A DNA stretch of 64,000 nt from Tachypleus tridentatus (GCF_004210375.1 NW_027467782.1:32167771-32231770), one strand, 5' to 3'; shown: positions 1-12,174, numbered from the stretch's first letter. Numbers and translations are program-made. The notes: generated by a model from the sequence alone, not told the origin.

Positions 1-452
1 TTTACAGTACCATATCCACATGCTTTTCTAAAGGCAAGTTACCTAATATATAAGGTACAGTCATATGTTTCTAACTCTCTAATGTTTCCAGTGTCAGTGG
101 TTCAGATATTCAATGCATAAACAGGTGAAAAACATCTAAAGATATGTTATCAACTGAAATTTTATGAATTGGTAAACCCTGTGCAAGTTAGAAAATTTGC
201 TAAAAAATTATAATACATTAAATAATTCATTGGTTGCCAAACAAAAGTTTCAAATCTTTCTCGTGACAAGTGCAGCAATAAATAATATTGAAAAAATGGA
301 TGATAATCTGTTGTAAGCATGTAATAATAAAATTTCTTCACTAAAGTGAAATTTAAATTTACAAAGATATCATCATTTCTGTATTTTTACATTAAAATGA
401 ATTATCGACAAATGTCTTTTAATCTTTTGTTTCTAACAAATTGTATTCACAG

Positions 453-531
453 GGCCGAGAAATGGACACAAGGACAACAGTGTACAAGAAGACAGATGAA
501 ATTTATCAACTAAAGATGAAAGCATCTGTAG
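453..531 (+). CDS. PA2G4: PA2G4 copy A exon: RTTVYKK segment
   Basis: 79 nt, acceptor TTCACAG before G453, donor GTCAGT after G531. It encodes [16 protein letters not shown] and then [10 protein letters not shown], matching the [20 protein letters not shown] region of human PA2G4. It ends one base into a codon that the next exon completes as alanine. The usual KTSR or KASR is KASV here. Confidence 0.88.
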
Positions 532-3500
532 GTCAGTACACCTTTATTAAATGTAAGTAATGAAAAAACTATAACCCTAATATGCATCTTTTCATTAAAT
601 AAGGGTTGCTAGAATCTCTGTATAACTCACTCCTGTTTTCATTGAAAGTAGTTAATGGGGTCTGATCCCCAGTCCATCATACTAGTTTGTGATGATTGAT
701 ATTAATGTTTTAAACTTCTTTAATACAATAGTGTGCCTGAAATACATCAGGAATTATTGAAGCTACAGTGAACTCAATATTTCTCTTGTTGTTTTATCAA
801 AACCTCATAAATTTCCTTTTCTTCAAAATTGTCAGCAAAAGATTTTATCAAGACACTGAGAAAGCAAACTATTTTAACTTTTTTGCGTTATGAATTGACA
901 CTTTTATTCTTCATGTGGGACAGACGCTATGTCAGCCATATTTACACAGTGAACAACAATGCTGACTTTTTAGCTTGGATATGCAGTTATACCATTATGA
1001 AGAAATGTTTTACACATGACGATATAGAGTTATTAATTAGATAAATATATGAGTCAATGTTTCCAATACTGTTTCCATTTAATACAAGAGGTGTCAAAAT
1101 ATATTCATAAATCAGTCCAAACATGATTCAGTAATATTGAACATGGTGGAATTTAGCTTGTTTTTTGATAAAGGTTGGGAATATTATTGTTGTATGTTCT
1201 GACTTCCTTGAGACTTGTACAACCTATACTTTAATGTATTTCATATTTGCTTACTCACATTAATTTATCAAGTGTTTTAGGAAAACAAAAATTGAATATT
1301 TTTCCAGAGTAATATGTAAGGTTTCTCATTTTGATGTGAGGAAACATTTAAAGCAGGATCTGTATAATACACCTCTCAGACTTTCTTTATATAAAAATGA
1401 GATGTAATACAATAAATTAAAATTTTGGCAAGTTTTACATAACCTTACATTTTGAGCTTCTAGTTTTCTTTTGTAATATATACACTCAGTGGCTACTTCA
1501 TTAGGTACATCTGCAAATAACCAAACAGTGAATAATGTGGCTGTGACTCGCTATATAAAGCATGTGGACACGGTCAAATAGTTCAGTTGTTGTTCGACCA
1601 AACATTAGAATGGGGAAGATGCAACTTTGACCATGGAATGATTGTTGGTGTCAGGTGTGATGGTTCCAGCATCTCAGAAACTGAGATTTTTATGTACTAC
1701 AATCTCTAGAGTTTATAGAGAATGGTGCAAAAAAGAAAACATCCAGTGAGCAGCAGTTATGTGGGTGAAAACACTTTGTTAATGAGAGAGGTCAGAAGAG
1801 AATGGTCAGACTCGTTCAAGCTAAGAGAAATGCCACAAATATTAAAATAACCACTCTTTACAACATTGAGTTTCAGAGGGGCATCACTGAATGCACAACA
1901 CATTGAAAGTTGAAGCAGTTTGGCTACATCAGCAGAAGATCTTACCAGCTTCCACTTCTGTCATCTAAGAACAGGACGACGAAGCTACAGTAGGCATGGG
2001 ATCACCAAAACTGGAAGATTAAAAATTGAAAAAACATTGCCTGTTCTGAAAAAATTCGATTTCTTCTGCAACATGCAGATGGTATGGTCAGAATGTGGCA
2101 TAACCAGCATGGAGCCAGAATTGAATTATGATATTGAGTCAGTATGGACCAAAATCCCTAAGGAATGTTTTTAGCACCTTGTTGAATCCACATTGTGAAG
2201 AATTCGGGTTGTTCTAGAGGCAGAAGGAGGTCCTATCTAGTAGTAGATAGGTGTACCTAATAAAGTGGCCACTGGGTGTTAGGTAATAGTGTAAAATTGT
2301 TTTAATTTAGCATTAGGTACAAGCAATAGTTTATTCATTAAGACACCTTTACGTCTTGTTAGATTTATTGAGACTTAAGTGTAGAAGAGAAACACGAGAA
2401 GAGTCTCTCAAAAGTATAGCTTTAATTTTTCATTAATTTGTTATTAGTAATCTGAACACAGTGTTAAAATAAAAATTAAGAAGAAATCACTGTAGGCTTA
2501 CAGTAGTTGGCTGCAATTAGAATAATTCATATTGATTTTTAAAAAATTCATAAAACGTCAGGTTTTTCTAACAAGGCATCTGAAACATGACTTCTGTAAC
2601 TGTATTTTCTTCAAGAAATGTATCTACTGATTTCATATGTAGGTGTGTATGGATGATTTTATATATATATATATAGATCAACTTGTTTACCCTTGTGTTT
2701 TTGGTAGAGGCATTTTACTTTGTTAGTATATTGTCTTGGAAGAGAACTCTGTTTAAAAATATTGTATAAACAATAAGTATCTTGGAAATGCAACAGATTA
2801 TGTAGACAAATAAATTAAACGTTAATAAAAACGTTAAGAATATTTGTACTAATACTTGTCTTGAGCAAGTTTTGTTGTGCATAATTCTACTTGGTATCAC
2901 TCACACATACATGTATGAAAAATAAAATTCTACAGAAATGTAAACCTTTAGTGATTTAGAAGTTTCTTTGGGTAAATGGGAATATATTATGTTGGTTTTC
3001 TTTTGCAGCATTTTTCAGTGAAGTGGAAAAGAAGTTTGGAAACATGCCTTTCACTTTGAGGTATTTGTCAAGATTTTTTATTTATGCATGTCTAATGTCA
3101 AATATAATACTTAAAACATAAGGTAATAGATTTGAAAGTTCATACAAATTATTTAGTTGCTCTGTTGTACTTAAGAAACTTAAAACTTTTTATTGTAGGT
3201 TACATTGCTTAAATGATTAATCATTGTTAATGAAATGTTTCTTTTATACACACGAAAAATATGCAACTATCACATACAAAGAATGATTTATTAAATATTT
3301 TATTTTCATATATTAATTATAAATGTGAAATATTTTTGTGTGTATGTGCTTTAATATTTGTTATGCTCAGGAGTTTGCAAGGTAAATGTCGAAACGTTTT
3401 TCATTTTGTAACTAGGTTTACCTTTAAAATTTAGATTCTGTGGTCTGTTCTACACCAAGTGTTTGAGATGGGAATGATTTTTAGTGTAAAAATTTATCTT

Positions 3501-6500
3501 AAGACGGCTGGTATGGTTGTTAGAACTTTTATTAAAATAAAGTAGAGAACAACGTTTCCACCTTCTTAGGTCATCTTCAGGTTACCAAAGAGGGAGTTTG
3601 CAACTGACTGTTGCCAAACACGTCTTAGGAACGAGAGTGTAAACATGTAAGGGATTGTAGGTGGTGTTGCACTTAACATACCAATATCTAGGTGGCTTTT
3701 TTTTTAATATTTCTGTTAAATTGAGAAATTAACTAACATACAATACTAAAATTTGGATTACATTTTAATTATTCATATTAATCTTATTAACATTAGTTCA
3801 TAAAATAGTAGTTGAATAACATTTTGAATGGAGTCAAGAAATACAAAAATGTAGCTTTTGACCCACGTCAAAAGGGAAATATAAATGTATTCTTAAAACA
3901 GTGTGTATGAATATTGAAACTTTAATTAAAATAATATACATAATGGTGTTTTGACCTTTTTAGGTCGTCTTTCGGACAACAAAGTTTGTAATTGACCATT
4001 GCTGGGTACATATCTTGGCAACAAGAGTGAAAAGGGGCACAGAATTGTGGGGGATGTTGCAGTTAGATGTCAGGTTAGTAATTAGAATAGGCATAAAGGT
4101 GTTCCTTTATATTGGTTTAACTATGGTTTTGTTTTATAAGTAGGGATTCTTTATTTTTATATATTTGTATCTCTACTTAGTATCTTGGTATTTTTCATGG
4201 TTGTGTTGTGTTTATTTAATTTGCAATGTTCGAAAATGTGTGAAGGTGTTTTTTTTTGGTGTTCATTGAAACTAGTTTCCATTTTTCTGCTTGTTTCTCC
4301 ATTATAAAAGTTGTGGCATTTACACTGTATTTCATAAATAATGTTGGTGTTGTGTTTGTCAGTGTAGTTTTTACATAGTATGGACTTTAGTTTTGTACCT
4401 GGTTTATTAATAAATTTGATGTATACTAAAATGTTGTGTTTTGTTATAGTCCAGTATTGGTATTTTTCTGTGGATTTCTGTTTTGAATTGTGTGTCAGTT
4501 CTTGCAATATTGAGGTTGAGAAATGTTATTTGGTTAGTGTATGGAGTTAATGTGGTTGAAAAAAAAAATAAGTGTGTGTCCAGCTGTTATATTGACACAA
4601 TATCTGTACCATTATAGTGGTGGGTGTAAGGCTGAATTGATCACTTGAGATTCGATCTGTATCATGAAAATGTTGGCTAGAACTAGATAATGTGTTATAA
4701 GTATATGAACATGTTTTAGTAAAAGTAAAGGAATTTATTTTTCACTGATTCATTGAATATGTATATCAAATCCAGGTAATATTATTTATAATAATTAAAC
4801 TATTTGTTTTGCTATTGCACATATACATACTTTTCTGTTCTATCTTTAGGGCCTTGGAAGATGAAAAGAAGGCCAGGATGGGTGTGGTAGAATGTGTTAA
4901 TCATAAACTAATAGAACCTTTCACAGTTTTATATGAAAAGGAAGGTTTGTTGATTGCTGTATACTATTTTTTTTTAATTTATTGATTGTGGAAATTTAGC
5001 ATAATCATATTTGTTATTTTTATAAAAGATATTTAAGAATAAAAAATCATTATTATAAGATAACTACATGAACAAAAATGCTGTAATTGTGTCAAAATTT
5101 TGAGAAAAAGAATTTTTGGAATTATGTAAGTTGCCCCCCCCCTCTCTCTCTAATCATCTTGTTTATTTTAACTTTTGAAGTTTTTGCCAGCATATAACCA
5201 TTTCAACACATTTCGATTACTTTTAAATTAGTAAACACATGTTCACAAAATTTAGCAGATTATCAGTAAACATTTCAAGGCTTCCATATGCAAATTGTCA
5301 GATTTTTTTTATCAACTCTTGATTATTGTTAAGTAATGTTTTTCTTGTCGCTTTTTATTTTTACGTGTTGCCAATCTAACATGTAAAGTAGGTTTTATTT
5401 TAAGATTAAACTTTCTTTTCAGATTTCACATGCAATGTCCCTATAAAGTTCAGATAGTTTTTATCAAGTATTTTTTAAGAAAAATTTTATATTTTTGTTA
5501 TTTTTGTGAATGAAGCTCTGTAGGGGTTCATTCGATTTGACCAATCTTTTGATCACCATGTCAATATATTTAGGAAATGAATATTAATTATGCCTTTTTC
5601 ATTCTACAATGACTATGGAATATAAAACAAAAATGTAAGTGTTTAGACCAAATAGCTTAGATTTATTATTTTTATTATATTCACCTTTACGGCCTGGCAT
5701 GGCCAGGTGGTTAAGACACTCAACCCATTATCTGAGTATCGTGGGTTCAAATCTCCGTCACATAAAACATGCTCACCCTTTCAACCATGGGAGTGTTATA
5801 ATGTTATGGTCAATTCCACTGTTGATAAAAATTGGCAGTGTGTGGTGATGACTAGCTGCCTTCTCTCTAGTTTCACACTGCTAAATTAAGGATGGCTAGT
5901 GCAGATTGCCCTCATGTAGCTTTGCACAAACTTTAAAATAAACCAAACCATATTAAACTTTAAGCCATGTCTGAATAACAATGCAGAAGTTACAATGACA
6001 CAGCACATGCACTCGTGTTACCATATCCAATAACATAAAACTGTTATTTGTTTTCACAAAGTGACCTATCTGGGCTTTGTTTTATTGGACTAGTATTTGG
6101 TAAATTACAGTCATGTTTGAATAATTATAAATATATGTATTATTACTATTTACTTACAACTTCTTAAACATATTTTTCTTAAAACATAGAACAGTAAATA
6201 AAGAAGTGAAGCAAACAATTATCTCTTCTAGTTATAACCTTTCAATTTTGTTTCTGCTGCTTATAGCTTGCTACACCTTAAGAAATTTAACATGTAGAGA
6301 ATGTGAAGGAAAATTATTTGTTTTTGTTTTCAGATATATTTACAGTTAAATAACCAAAAAATCATACATTTCTTCATTTGTACCATAGAATTCCATTATT
6401 TATCTAGTTAATTACTTAGCTGCTTTTGTTTCCAAACAATAACAAAATCTTGAACTGGCTGAAGACTGTACTTACCAGCACAAAGGTTTGTTTCGAAAAA

Positions 6501-8135
6501 AAATGAAAGAAAACTGTTTTCTATGAAAATGGCTGAGAAAATCACTAAGGGGAAATTTTGAGCTTCCATTGGCTTACTGACATGGCATATTAGAAGTAAA
6601 TGTATATAAGGGACCATTTCCAGAACTGAAAGAGGTGAGCTAGGACCACTGTGTTTGTTGCACTGCATGAATACAGTGATAGCTCAGCAAATAAAGATCA
6701 AAAGATTCTGTTTTACGTTCTAGTTTGTCAATATTTATAATTTGAGTTCCTAATTCAAACGGAACTATAGACTTTGTATTTTGGCGTCACAAACATCTAA
6801 TTTGAACCAGTACTGAGTTTAACATACCATGTGACATACACAAATCAACGTTTAGATGCATATATTTGATATTTACTTTTACATTACAAAAAATTTAATA
6901 ATGTTTAATATGAAGATGTGAATTATTGTGTACAGTTTGAACCCAAACTTAGGGAGATAAGTTCATAGAGTAATAGTTCAATAAAACTTTAAGAGCAAGT
7001 CAACAAATGCAATGACATGGCCTATGACCCATTAGCTGTTGAGATAGGGTTACTAATTTATTGTGCTATTAATATGCATATGAATAACTAGAACAACGAA
7101 TATTAAAGGATGTTTCACCAAATTTCTGTGAAAGTATGTTATTTGTTAAAAATATGTAGTAGTCAGTCAACACAACATGCAGGAGTACAATCATTGAAAT
7201 CTGCTGGGATGTAGTACAGGAATATTCAAAGAAACTACACTTCTGCAGGGATATAAAACTAAGTGTTTACTAAAAAATGCTGATACAAAAAAACAATATT
7301 CATGATAATTATGCTTTTTACTGGAAAACAAAAGTAATTATCAGGCAAATAAAAACTTTTTAAAGAACTTACAAGTTAGTGTCAAACAAGGTTGATATTT
7401 ATACAAACTTATGTTGCACCAAAGCTTACATTATGTAACATCAATTCATAAAAGTATTTTTATTTAAGAGTTTCGGATTTTATTGTATCATCTATCTTGC
7501 TTATCGTATTTTGCACTACTTTATTTATTTAATATTTTTGGTAATATATTTATACAACATTAAATTTCTGAACATTTGATAAATCGTTCACATTACTTCT
7601 TTGTCTCTCTCTGAGAGACAAAACATGAAACCTTTGTGCTTCCTTCCTAACAGTTTTGATAAGTGGTCCATAATGGCAAAGTGAAGAAGAATTTTAACCA
7701 GACAAGGCACACAGTTAACCACCAGCAGTGTAAATTAGTGATGAAGTTTTTGTTGATATTCGTTGTCAAATTCCATGTGCAATACTGGCACTTTTATGAA
7801 GGATCCAAACAGTTACACAAGTCCATGTTTATGAACAGCATGCAGCTAATGTGAGATATAAGTTAACAAGTATCTTTGGTAGATATGCTTCAAACAGTTT
7901 ACTGATCCATTCACTGTATGCGTGTTTCTACATAAACATTGCCTTCTGTTATTGTATGTGTTAATGTTATTATGACTATAAAACATGCTCTACCTTTCTT
8001 CTCACAGGAGAACTGGTGGCCCAGTTTAAATTTACTGTATTACTTATGCCTTCTGGCTCGCACAAAATAACGGGTGAAGCAGTGGATTGGGACATGTATG
8101 AAACAGAACATGACATTAAAGATGATACCATCAAG
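453..8135 (+). CDS. PA2G4: PA2G4/EBP1 C-terminal exons (copy A, partial)
   Basis: Proliferation-associated protein 2G4 (ErbB3-binding protein 1) is a catalytically inactive M24 aminopeptidase-fold protein that acts in ribosome biogenesis, translation and growth control in nucleolus and cytoplasm. Four + strand exons (453-531, 3009-3060, 4850-4944, 8008-8135) join in frame with canonical AG/GT borders. They read colinearly with the C-terminal part of animal PA2G4: [59 protein letters not shown]. The last exon ends on a complete lysine codon (DDTIK), where human PA2G4 continues with ALLQSS and the lysine-rich RNA-binding tail. I could not find that lysine-rich last exon downstream. Upstream exons would lie left of the window. 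The reading frame is unbroken, so this copy looks functional. The family call is from memory and is strong; orthology was not tested. Confidence 0.9.
532..1480. other. PA2G4 copy A intron, unique AT-rich
   Basis: First part of the intron after the 453-531 exon. Short open frames here (for example 829-1044) show no recognisable protein features. No repeat was recognised. Confidence 0.5.
1481..2281 (+). mobile_element. Tc1/mariner-like transposon, internally deleted relic
   Basis: The ends are inverted repeats of about 28 bp: ACACTCAGTGGCTACTTCAT at the left, continuing to 1509, and TAAAGTGGCCACTGGGTGT at the right, both next to TA dinucleotides. The interior matches remembered Tc1-like transposase DNA: a helix-turn-helix region around 1650-1920 and a C-terminal piece around 2120-2230 ([10 protein letters not shown], then the CTTGTTGAATC run). 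The element is about 0.8 kb where intact relatives are about 1.2-1.3 kb or more, so much of the DDE catalytic region is gone, and the rest has many stops. It sits in a PA2G4 intron in gene sense. Dead and old. Confidence 0.75.
2282..3008. other. PA2G4 copy A intron, unique sequence
   Basis: AT-rich intron between the Tc1 relic and the exon at 3009. It contains a short TA microsatellite near 2661-2675. Nothing else was recognised. Confidence 0.5.
3009..3060 (+). CDS. PA2G4: PA2G4 copy A exon: [11 protein letters not shown] segment
   Basis: 52 nt, acceptor TTTTGCAG, donor GTATTT. It encodes [18 protein letters not shown] with both ends in split codons that agree with the neighbouring exons. 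Nearly identical to the human protein. Confidence 0.9.
3455..3690 (-). mobile_element. Penelope-like element terminal fragment with hammerhead-like motif
   Basis: On the minus strand this reads CTGAAGA, GACC, a short loop, then GGTG and GAAAC. That is a hammerhead-ribozyme-like core followed by a T-rich stretch and CATACCAGC. The same end sequence recurs at 3905-4000, 12549-12640, 13380-13503 and 37870-38033. Penelope-like retroelements are known to carry hammerhead motifs in their terminal repeats. Here stem II has one mispair. The neighbouring copy at 3905 makes a tandem terminal arrangement typical of the family. Confidence 0.55.
3905..4530 (-). mobile_element. Penelope-like element fragment with GIY-YIG endonuclease
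   Basis: A minus-strand open frame (4157-4507, 116 codons) has the signature of the C-terminal GIY-YIG endonuclease of Penelope-like retroelements: [20 protein letters not shown], then [24 protein letters not shown] and [10 protein letters not shown]. The usual FYIGETGRK is FYNGETSRK. The reverse transcriptase is absent, so this is a 5'-truncated copy. Its 3' end (3925-4000) carries a decayed version of the hammerhead-like motif. It lies antisense in a PA2G4 intron. Confidence 0.75.
4850..4944 (+). CDS. PA2G4: PA2G4 copy A exon: [14 protein letters not shown] segment
   Basis: 95 nt, acceptor ATCTTTAG, donor GTTTGT. It encodes [19 protein letters not shown] followed by [12 protein letters not shown], the most recognisable stretch of the C-terminal domain. 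Frame joins are consistent on both sides. Confidence 0.92.
4945..5688. other. PA2G4 copy A intron, unique sequence
   Basis: AT-rich intron with a C9(TC)n tract near 5134-5150. No gene or repeat family was recognised. Confidence 0.5.
5689..5950 (+). repeat. tRNA-derived SINE (family 1), full length
   Basis: tRNA-like head with A box (TGGCCAGGTGGTTAAGACAC) and B box (GTGGGTTCAAATC), then the conserved body: CATGCTCACCCTTTCA, GTTATAATGTTATGGTCAAT, GTGGTGATGACTAGCTGCC, CACTGCTAAATTAAGGA. It ends in an A-rich tail. This is the commonest family in the window. It is more diverged than the 15948 copy. Confidence 0.88.
5951..7590. other. PA2G4 copy A intron, unique sequence
   Basis: AT-rich intron. 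Open frames in it (6408-6668 minus, 7663-7854 plus just beyond) show no family features. A perfect 10-bp hairpin with a 3-nt loop (TTTGTCTCTC / GAGAGACAAA) lies just to the right, near 7600-7622. Confidence 0.45.
8008..8135 (+). CDS. PA2G4: PA2G4 copy A exon: [12 protein letters not shown] segment
   Basis: 128 nt, acceptor TTCTCACAG, donor GTAAAT. It encodes [20 protein letters not shown] and ends [16 protein letters not shown]. The end is in phase 0, exactly where PA2G4 proteins go on to the lysine-rich tail exon, so one more coding exon is expected. None is visible before the next gene. Confidence 0.9.
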
Positions 8136-8449
8136 GTAAATTTTTCAGCCACTTTTATATACAATTATGGGAGAGTATCATTTAATAAAAAAACAAGTCC
8201 TTCTCTGACAACAGTTTTAAATTTTTGTGTTGCTGCAAAATTTGTTTTGTGTTAATGAAAAGAACCAGCCAGTTAAACTGTGTATACTGTTAAAGAACAA
8301 GCCAATCTCAAAACACTGAGGAGATTTTTTGTTTCTTGTTAGCAATGATATTTGGAAATGAGTCACACATAATGTTGCAAATTCCTACTAGGAAGCTAAC
8401 CCTGATGAAGTGTTTTTATGCATGATGTAATTGGCTGAGACTGTGGGTC

Positions 8450-8830
8450 CATGCTTGTCTTTACTAAATAAAACGCCCTTTTGGAAAAAAATGAATGGCA
8501 TTATAAATTATTTCAAGGATACCATGCACTGAAATTATGTCAGACCAATCATTTTTCTTGTCACAATTATCTTGATATCAGCTGTGGTAACTTTACAAAG
8601 AAAAACATTTATTCTGATTCATTTACATTGTTCAGGTAACCAAGAGTAATGTGCAGTGATGTAATTAAAGAATAATTCAAATATTCAAGGATATTTTATT
8701 TTTAAATTAAATCCTTCTTGAGGTTTTATTTTATGTTATTGGCAGGTCAATGATATAATTGACCTACATTCATTGTTTGAAAAAATAACTGGATAAGCAA
8801 AAAAAAAAAAAACAGCATAAATGAAGTAGT
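8450..8830 (+). repeat. Inverted partner of 23920-24295 (about 90% identical)
   Basis: About 380 bp starting near CTTGTCTTTACTAAATAAAA and ending near the A12-13 run after GGATAAGC is present again, reverse-complemented, at 23920-24295 with only scattered changes. Landmarks shared by both are ACGCCCTTTTGGAAAAA, GGTAACCAAGAGTAATGTGC and CTGGATAAGC(A)n. No terminal inverted repeats or coding sequence were seen. It could be an unclassified nonautonomous repeat or a segmental duplication. It lies 0.3 kb downstream of the last PA2G4 exon seen. Confidence 0.8.
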
Positions 8831-9307
8831 AAATAGCTCTGTTATAATGATTTCATAAAGTTAACTTAAATTTATAAAATTTGTCTAATAACCTGACATA
8901 AAGCGATTTGAAGGCATACAAATGAGTATTTAACATTTGAAGAACCTTCGCCATTCTGTGTCAAACGTGACGTGCTAGTTTCTTTACTCGTCAAAATAAA
9001 CCAGTTTCTTGAAAATGAATAAGTCAACATTTGTCCTTCAATTTAATAGTGAATTTTCTTTTTTTTCATTGAAATGTTGGACTTCTATGAACACTTCTCA
9101 CCAGTAACACAGCGGTAATTCTGCGGACGTATAACGACAGAAACCCAATTTCTGTAATTATGGTGAGCAAAACACATTACAATCCATAAAGTATTTTTTT
9201 CTTAGCTACAAACAAACATAATCTATGAACTCTGTTTAGTCGAAATGTATCTCAGGTCGCTTATCATCACCAACGTGATTTTTTTTTTTTTTGCAAATAT
9301 TGTGTGT

Positions 9308-9510
9308 TTTAGCCGTGGGTGTGTTATAATGTTCGGTCAATCCTACTATTCGTTGGTAAAAGAGTAGCCTAAGAGTTGGCAGTGGGTGGTGATGGCTATC
9401 TGCCTTCCCTTTAGTCTTACACTGCTAGATTAGTGACGGCTAGCGCAGATAGCCCTCGAGTAGCTGTGCGCGAAATTCAAAAAACAAAGAATTTTAAATA
9501 AAAGAAACAA
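9308..9510 (+). repeat. tRNA-derived SINE (family 1), 5'-truncated
   Basis: Only the body and tail are present: GCCGTGGGTGTGTTATAATG, AAAGAGTAGCCTAAGAGTTG, GGGTGGTGATGGCTATCTGC, TAGCCCTCGAGTAGCTGTGC and an A-rich end. The tRNA head is missing, as expected from 5' truncation during L1-type retroposition. Confidence 0.85.
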
Positions 9511-10204
9511 CCATACAACTTAATTGTACCTACAATGTTGTTGAAAAAGAAACAAAATACAGCGCTAGGTGGCGCAGCCGTCAAGACAAACGCTTCCAAT
9601 CGAGAGGTTAAAAATCTCAAATATGTCTTTTACGTTTCATAAATGTGAAATTATACAAAACGTTTTATTTTATATAAATAAAGTGCTAGATAATAAAACG
9701 TTCCATTATAAAGTTTGAAAGTTGTTTCGAGTATTTACAAAAAGTTTTTCAGACTAATTAAACATTTTATTTTTACACCTTATTTAAAACTACAAAGTGT
9801 TGTTACATAAGCCTTAAGCAAGACACGAAAGATCTTTCTATCTGGATTACCTCAAAAAACCCAGTGCGTTCAAGAAATATGAAACAATCTGAGTAACAAG
9901 TGGAGAGCGTTTTTTAATCCAAATAAATCGCAAGCAATCACGTTTAACAAAAATCTAAAAAGACAAAAATTACTCTAGAAAAAGCAAAATTCTCATTCGT
10001 AAGTACGCCTATTAACTTGAGCAAATACATCACTTTCGACAAAAGATTAACATGAAAAAAAACATGCTAACAACATACAGTCATAAATCAAAAACGGCAT
10101 TTCACATTTTTTTCACCATACAACATATTTCAGCAATTACAAATCACACAACAAAGTACATAAAGGATAAACCTTACAGGCACCGAAAGATTTACCTGTC
10201 CTGT

Positions 10205-10560
10205 GAAAGTGGGTTTTCTCGGGGCACTCCCGTTTCCCCCACATCCAATTCTCAGGCATTGGATCTTTAGATCCCAGCCAAGGCAACATTATTGTCCTGC
10301 CCTGAAATGGGTCGTCTCGCGTTCATATTTACTTTGAAATCTGCTTTTGGATTCTGGCCTGGCTGGTCTCTCCGGTGCTGCCTTTGTCTCGCTCATCAGT
10401 ATTATGACCAGCCTCACTCCTTCACCTAAAAAGAGTCAAAATAAAAGAAAGGCAAAAACCCCAGGCAAATTTCAATAATTTTTCACGAGAAGGGAGGAAG
10501 AGGAACCACAACGTTCCTGATCACCCCAGTTGAGAGAGAATTCTTCAGATTTCTCTCTCT
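10205..10560 (+). repeat. GC-richer repeat module, copy 1
   Basis: Begins GTGAAAGTGGGTTTTCTCGG, then CACTCCCGTTTCCCCCACAT and GGCATTGGAT. A second copy with the same order of landmarks starts at 11810. The GTGGGTTT...CTCC...TTTCCCCCACA core resembles a motif I have seen in many animal repeats, but I cannot name the family. The two copies flank the LINE ORF1 fragment in the same orientation. Confidence 0.5.
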
Positions 10561-10589
10561 CTAAACTAAACCCCTGCCACGTTAGTTTG

Positions 10590-11770
10590 CGTTTGTGTTT
10601 ATATAAGCCTTACATGAAGAGTACAGAACATTTTCGTTCATTCCTAGCTTTGACACTGAGCAAGTAAGACGTGTATTTTCCCTCCCTTTACCAGCATGAC
10701 GTTCTCGTTAACTGGTCCCACTGTGCCAATCTCGCCACCTGTCCCGCCCGTAATCGTCGACGGTCTGCCACCCCAACTCTCGCCTTTTCAAATAGTCACG
10801 TTTATCGCGCAGGCTAAACCTGGCGCTTCCTTAGACCCATCTAGAACCCAGATCCTTCGCCGGGGAGGTATTCTCCTCCAGCCGTCAACGCCTACGGACT
10901 TATCATACTTTTGTGAGCCGTGGAATACTCAAATTAATATTAAATGTTCACCAACTAAGGGCCCATAAACCTTTTCTCTGTTTTCCTGAGAAGAATATAC
11001 CATTCCATTCAACCGAGTGAAATCAAATGCGCTGTTGAAAGTCAAACAAATTTCGAGATATACGCCGTGCACCGAATCTACTCGAAAGCCTCCAGACAAG
11101 CTACCAACTTCATGAAAATGGTAACAACCACTAAACATATTGCCGATACGATTTTACGTAATGGTTGTTACTGTCACATCTATCATTTTAGTGCCGTCGC
11201 TCACTCAATCCGTGGATACCCAAGCAACCAGAATCTGTTTCGCCACCTAACGTATCATCTAATCCGTTCTTCCACCCCACCCCCCCAAGTCTGTAGTCAA
11301 ATCGTCTCCTGTCAAACCGCCATCGAATTCTTCACAAACTTTTATCATGAAGAACGACAACCATTCTCAGAAAAGCGACGATACGGCCACTGGTCATGTA
11401 CAGAACAAGCCTCAGTTTCTCAACAAATTCACTGAGACGTCATCTATTACACTTCGCTCTAAAATGTCTTCCCAGATGCAAACTACACAAGCTACCTATT
11501 CGGATAAGTCAACTATAACAGATAAGCATCCTACCATCTGTCAAGCTATTAAAATTAGAATACACAGAAGACATAACTTTTCCCAAACGACTGAGGAATA
11601 CCCAGAGAATCTACTTGAACAAGTTCTAGAGCCCCAACCTGGAGTTTCGTCGTACAGTGCAGTAGACTCACCACCTCTCAATGACTTTCACACGTTAATG
11701 ATAAGGGTAAAACATTATCGTGACATAGTCCCACTTTTCTCCCTGTGCGACCCTCCATCCTCGTGAAATG
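10590..11770 (+). mobile_element. Non-LTR retrotransposon 5' fragment (ORF1-like), degenerate
   Basis: GC-richer than its surroundings. The frame from 10696 (90 codons) contains PSRTQILRRGGILLQPSTPT followed by DLSYFCEPWN, typical of the N-terminal domain of I/Jockey-group ORF1 (gag-like) proteins. A second frame from 11067 continues the same type of sequence (AVHRIYSKASRQATNFMKMV, then NGCYCHIYHF). A third frame from 11347 is Ser/Thr/Gln-rich. Frame changes near 10968-11067 and a missing zinc-knuckle region show it is dead. TATATAAG at 10598-10605, about 90 bp before the first ATG, could be part of an internal promoter. No endonuclease or RT follows, so it is a fragment. Confidence 0.55.
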
Positions 11771-11809
11771 AGCTAAACTGGTACTAGCTGGATCATTGGT
11801 ACCAGCTAG

Positions 11810-12120
11810 TGAAAGTGGGTTTTCCCCGGGGTTCTCCCGTTTCCCACACATCTAACTTTTGGCATTGGATTTACAGATCCCGGCCGCCCTGATGGACCCT
11901 AAATCGGCCCTTGATTTTGTGGTATTCGCATATCATCTATGGGTGTCTGGTGTCAGTTTGTCGGTCTTTCGTCTTCCTTGCTTGCTCAGAGTTCGCACCT
12001 TATTTAAGGATGATCTCGTCCGTCACTTTTTTTTTCGCTTCTCTTTGGGTAGCTGCTTCAATACCCTAAAATCACGAGTGGGGCGAAGAGAAAGGCCATC
12101 TTTCTGAGCACCCCCCGGAG
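11810..12120 (+). repeat. GC-richer repeat module, copy 2
   Basis: Same landmarks as the copy at 10205: GTGAAAGTGGGTTTTCCCCG, CTCCCGTTTCCCACACATCT, GGCATTGGAT, TCCCGGCC, ending AGCACCCCCCGGAGGGG. Just upstream is a hairpin CTAGCTGG-N10-CCAGCTAG (about 11785-11811). It abuts the U1 gene about 55 bp downstream. The 82-codon frame inside (11859-12107) has no recognisable domain. Confidence 0.5.
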
Positions 12121-12174
12121 GGGATAGAGTACTTCAAAACAAAATACCTGTCAGTTTTGTTGTTGTTATAGAGC

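Noticed and set aside
829-1044. 71-codon open frame in the first intron
   Set aside because: No start context, splice sites or family features; ordinary for AT-rich intron DNA.
9565-9640. tRNA- or SINE-like stretch (GGTGGCGCAGCCGTCAAGAC)
   Set aside because: The B box is too degenerate and no second good copy supports a family.
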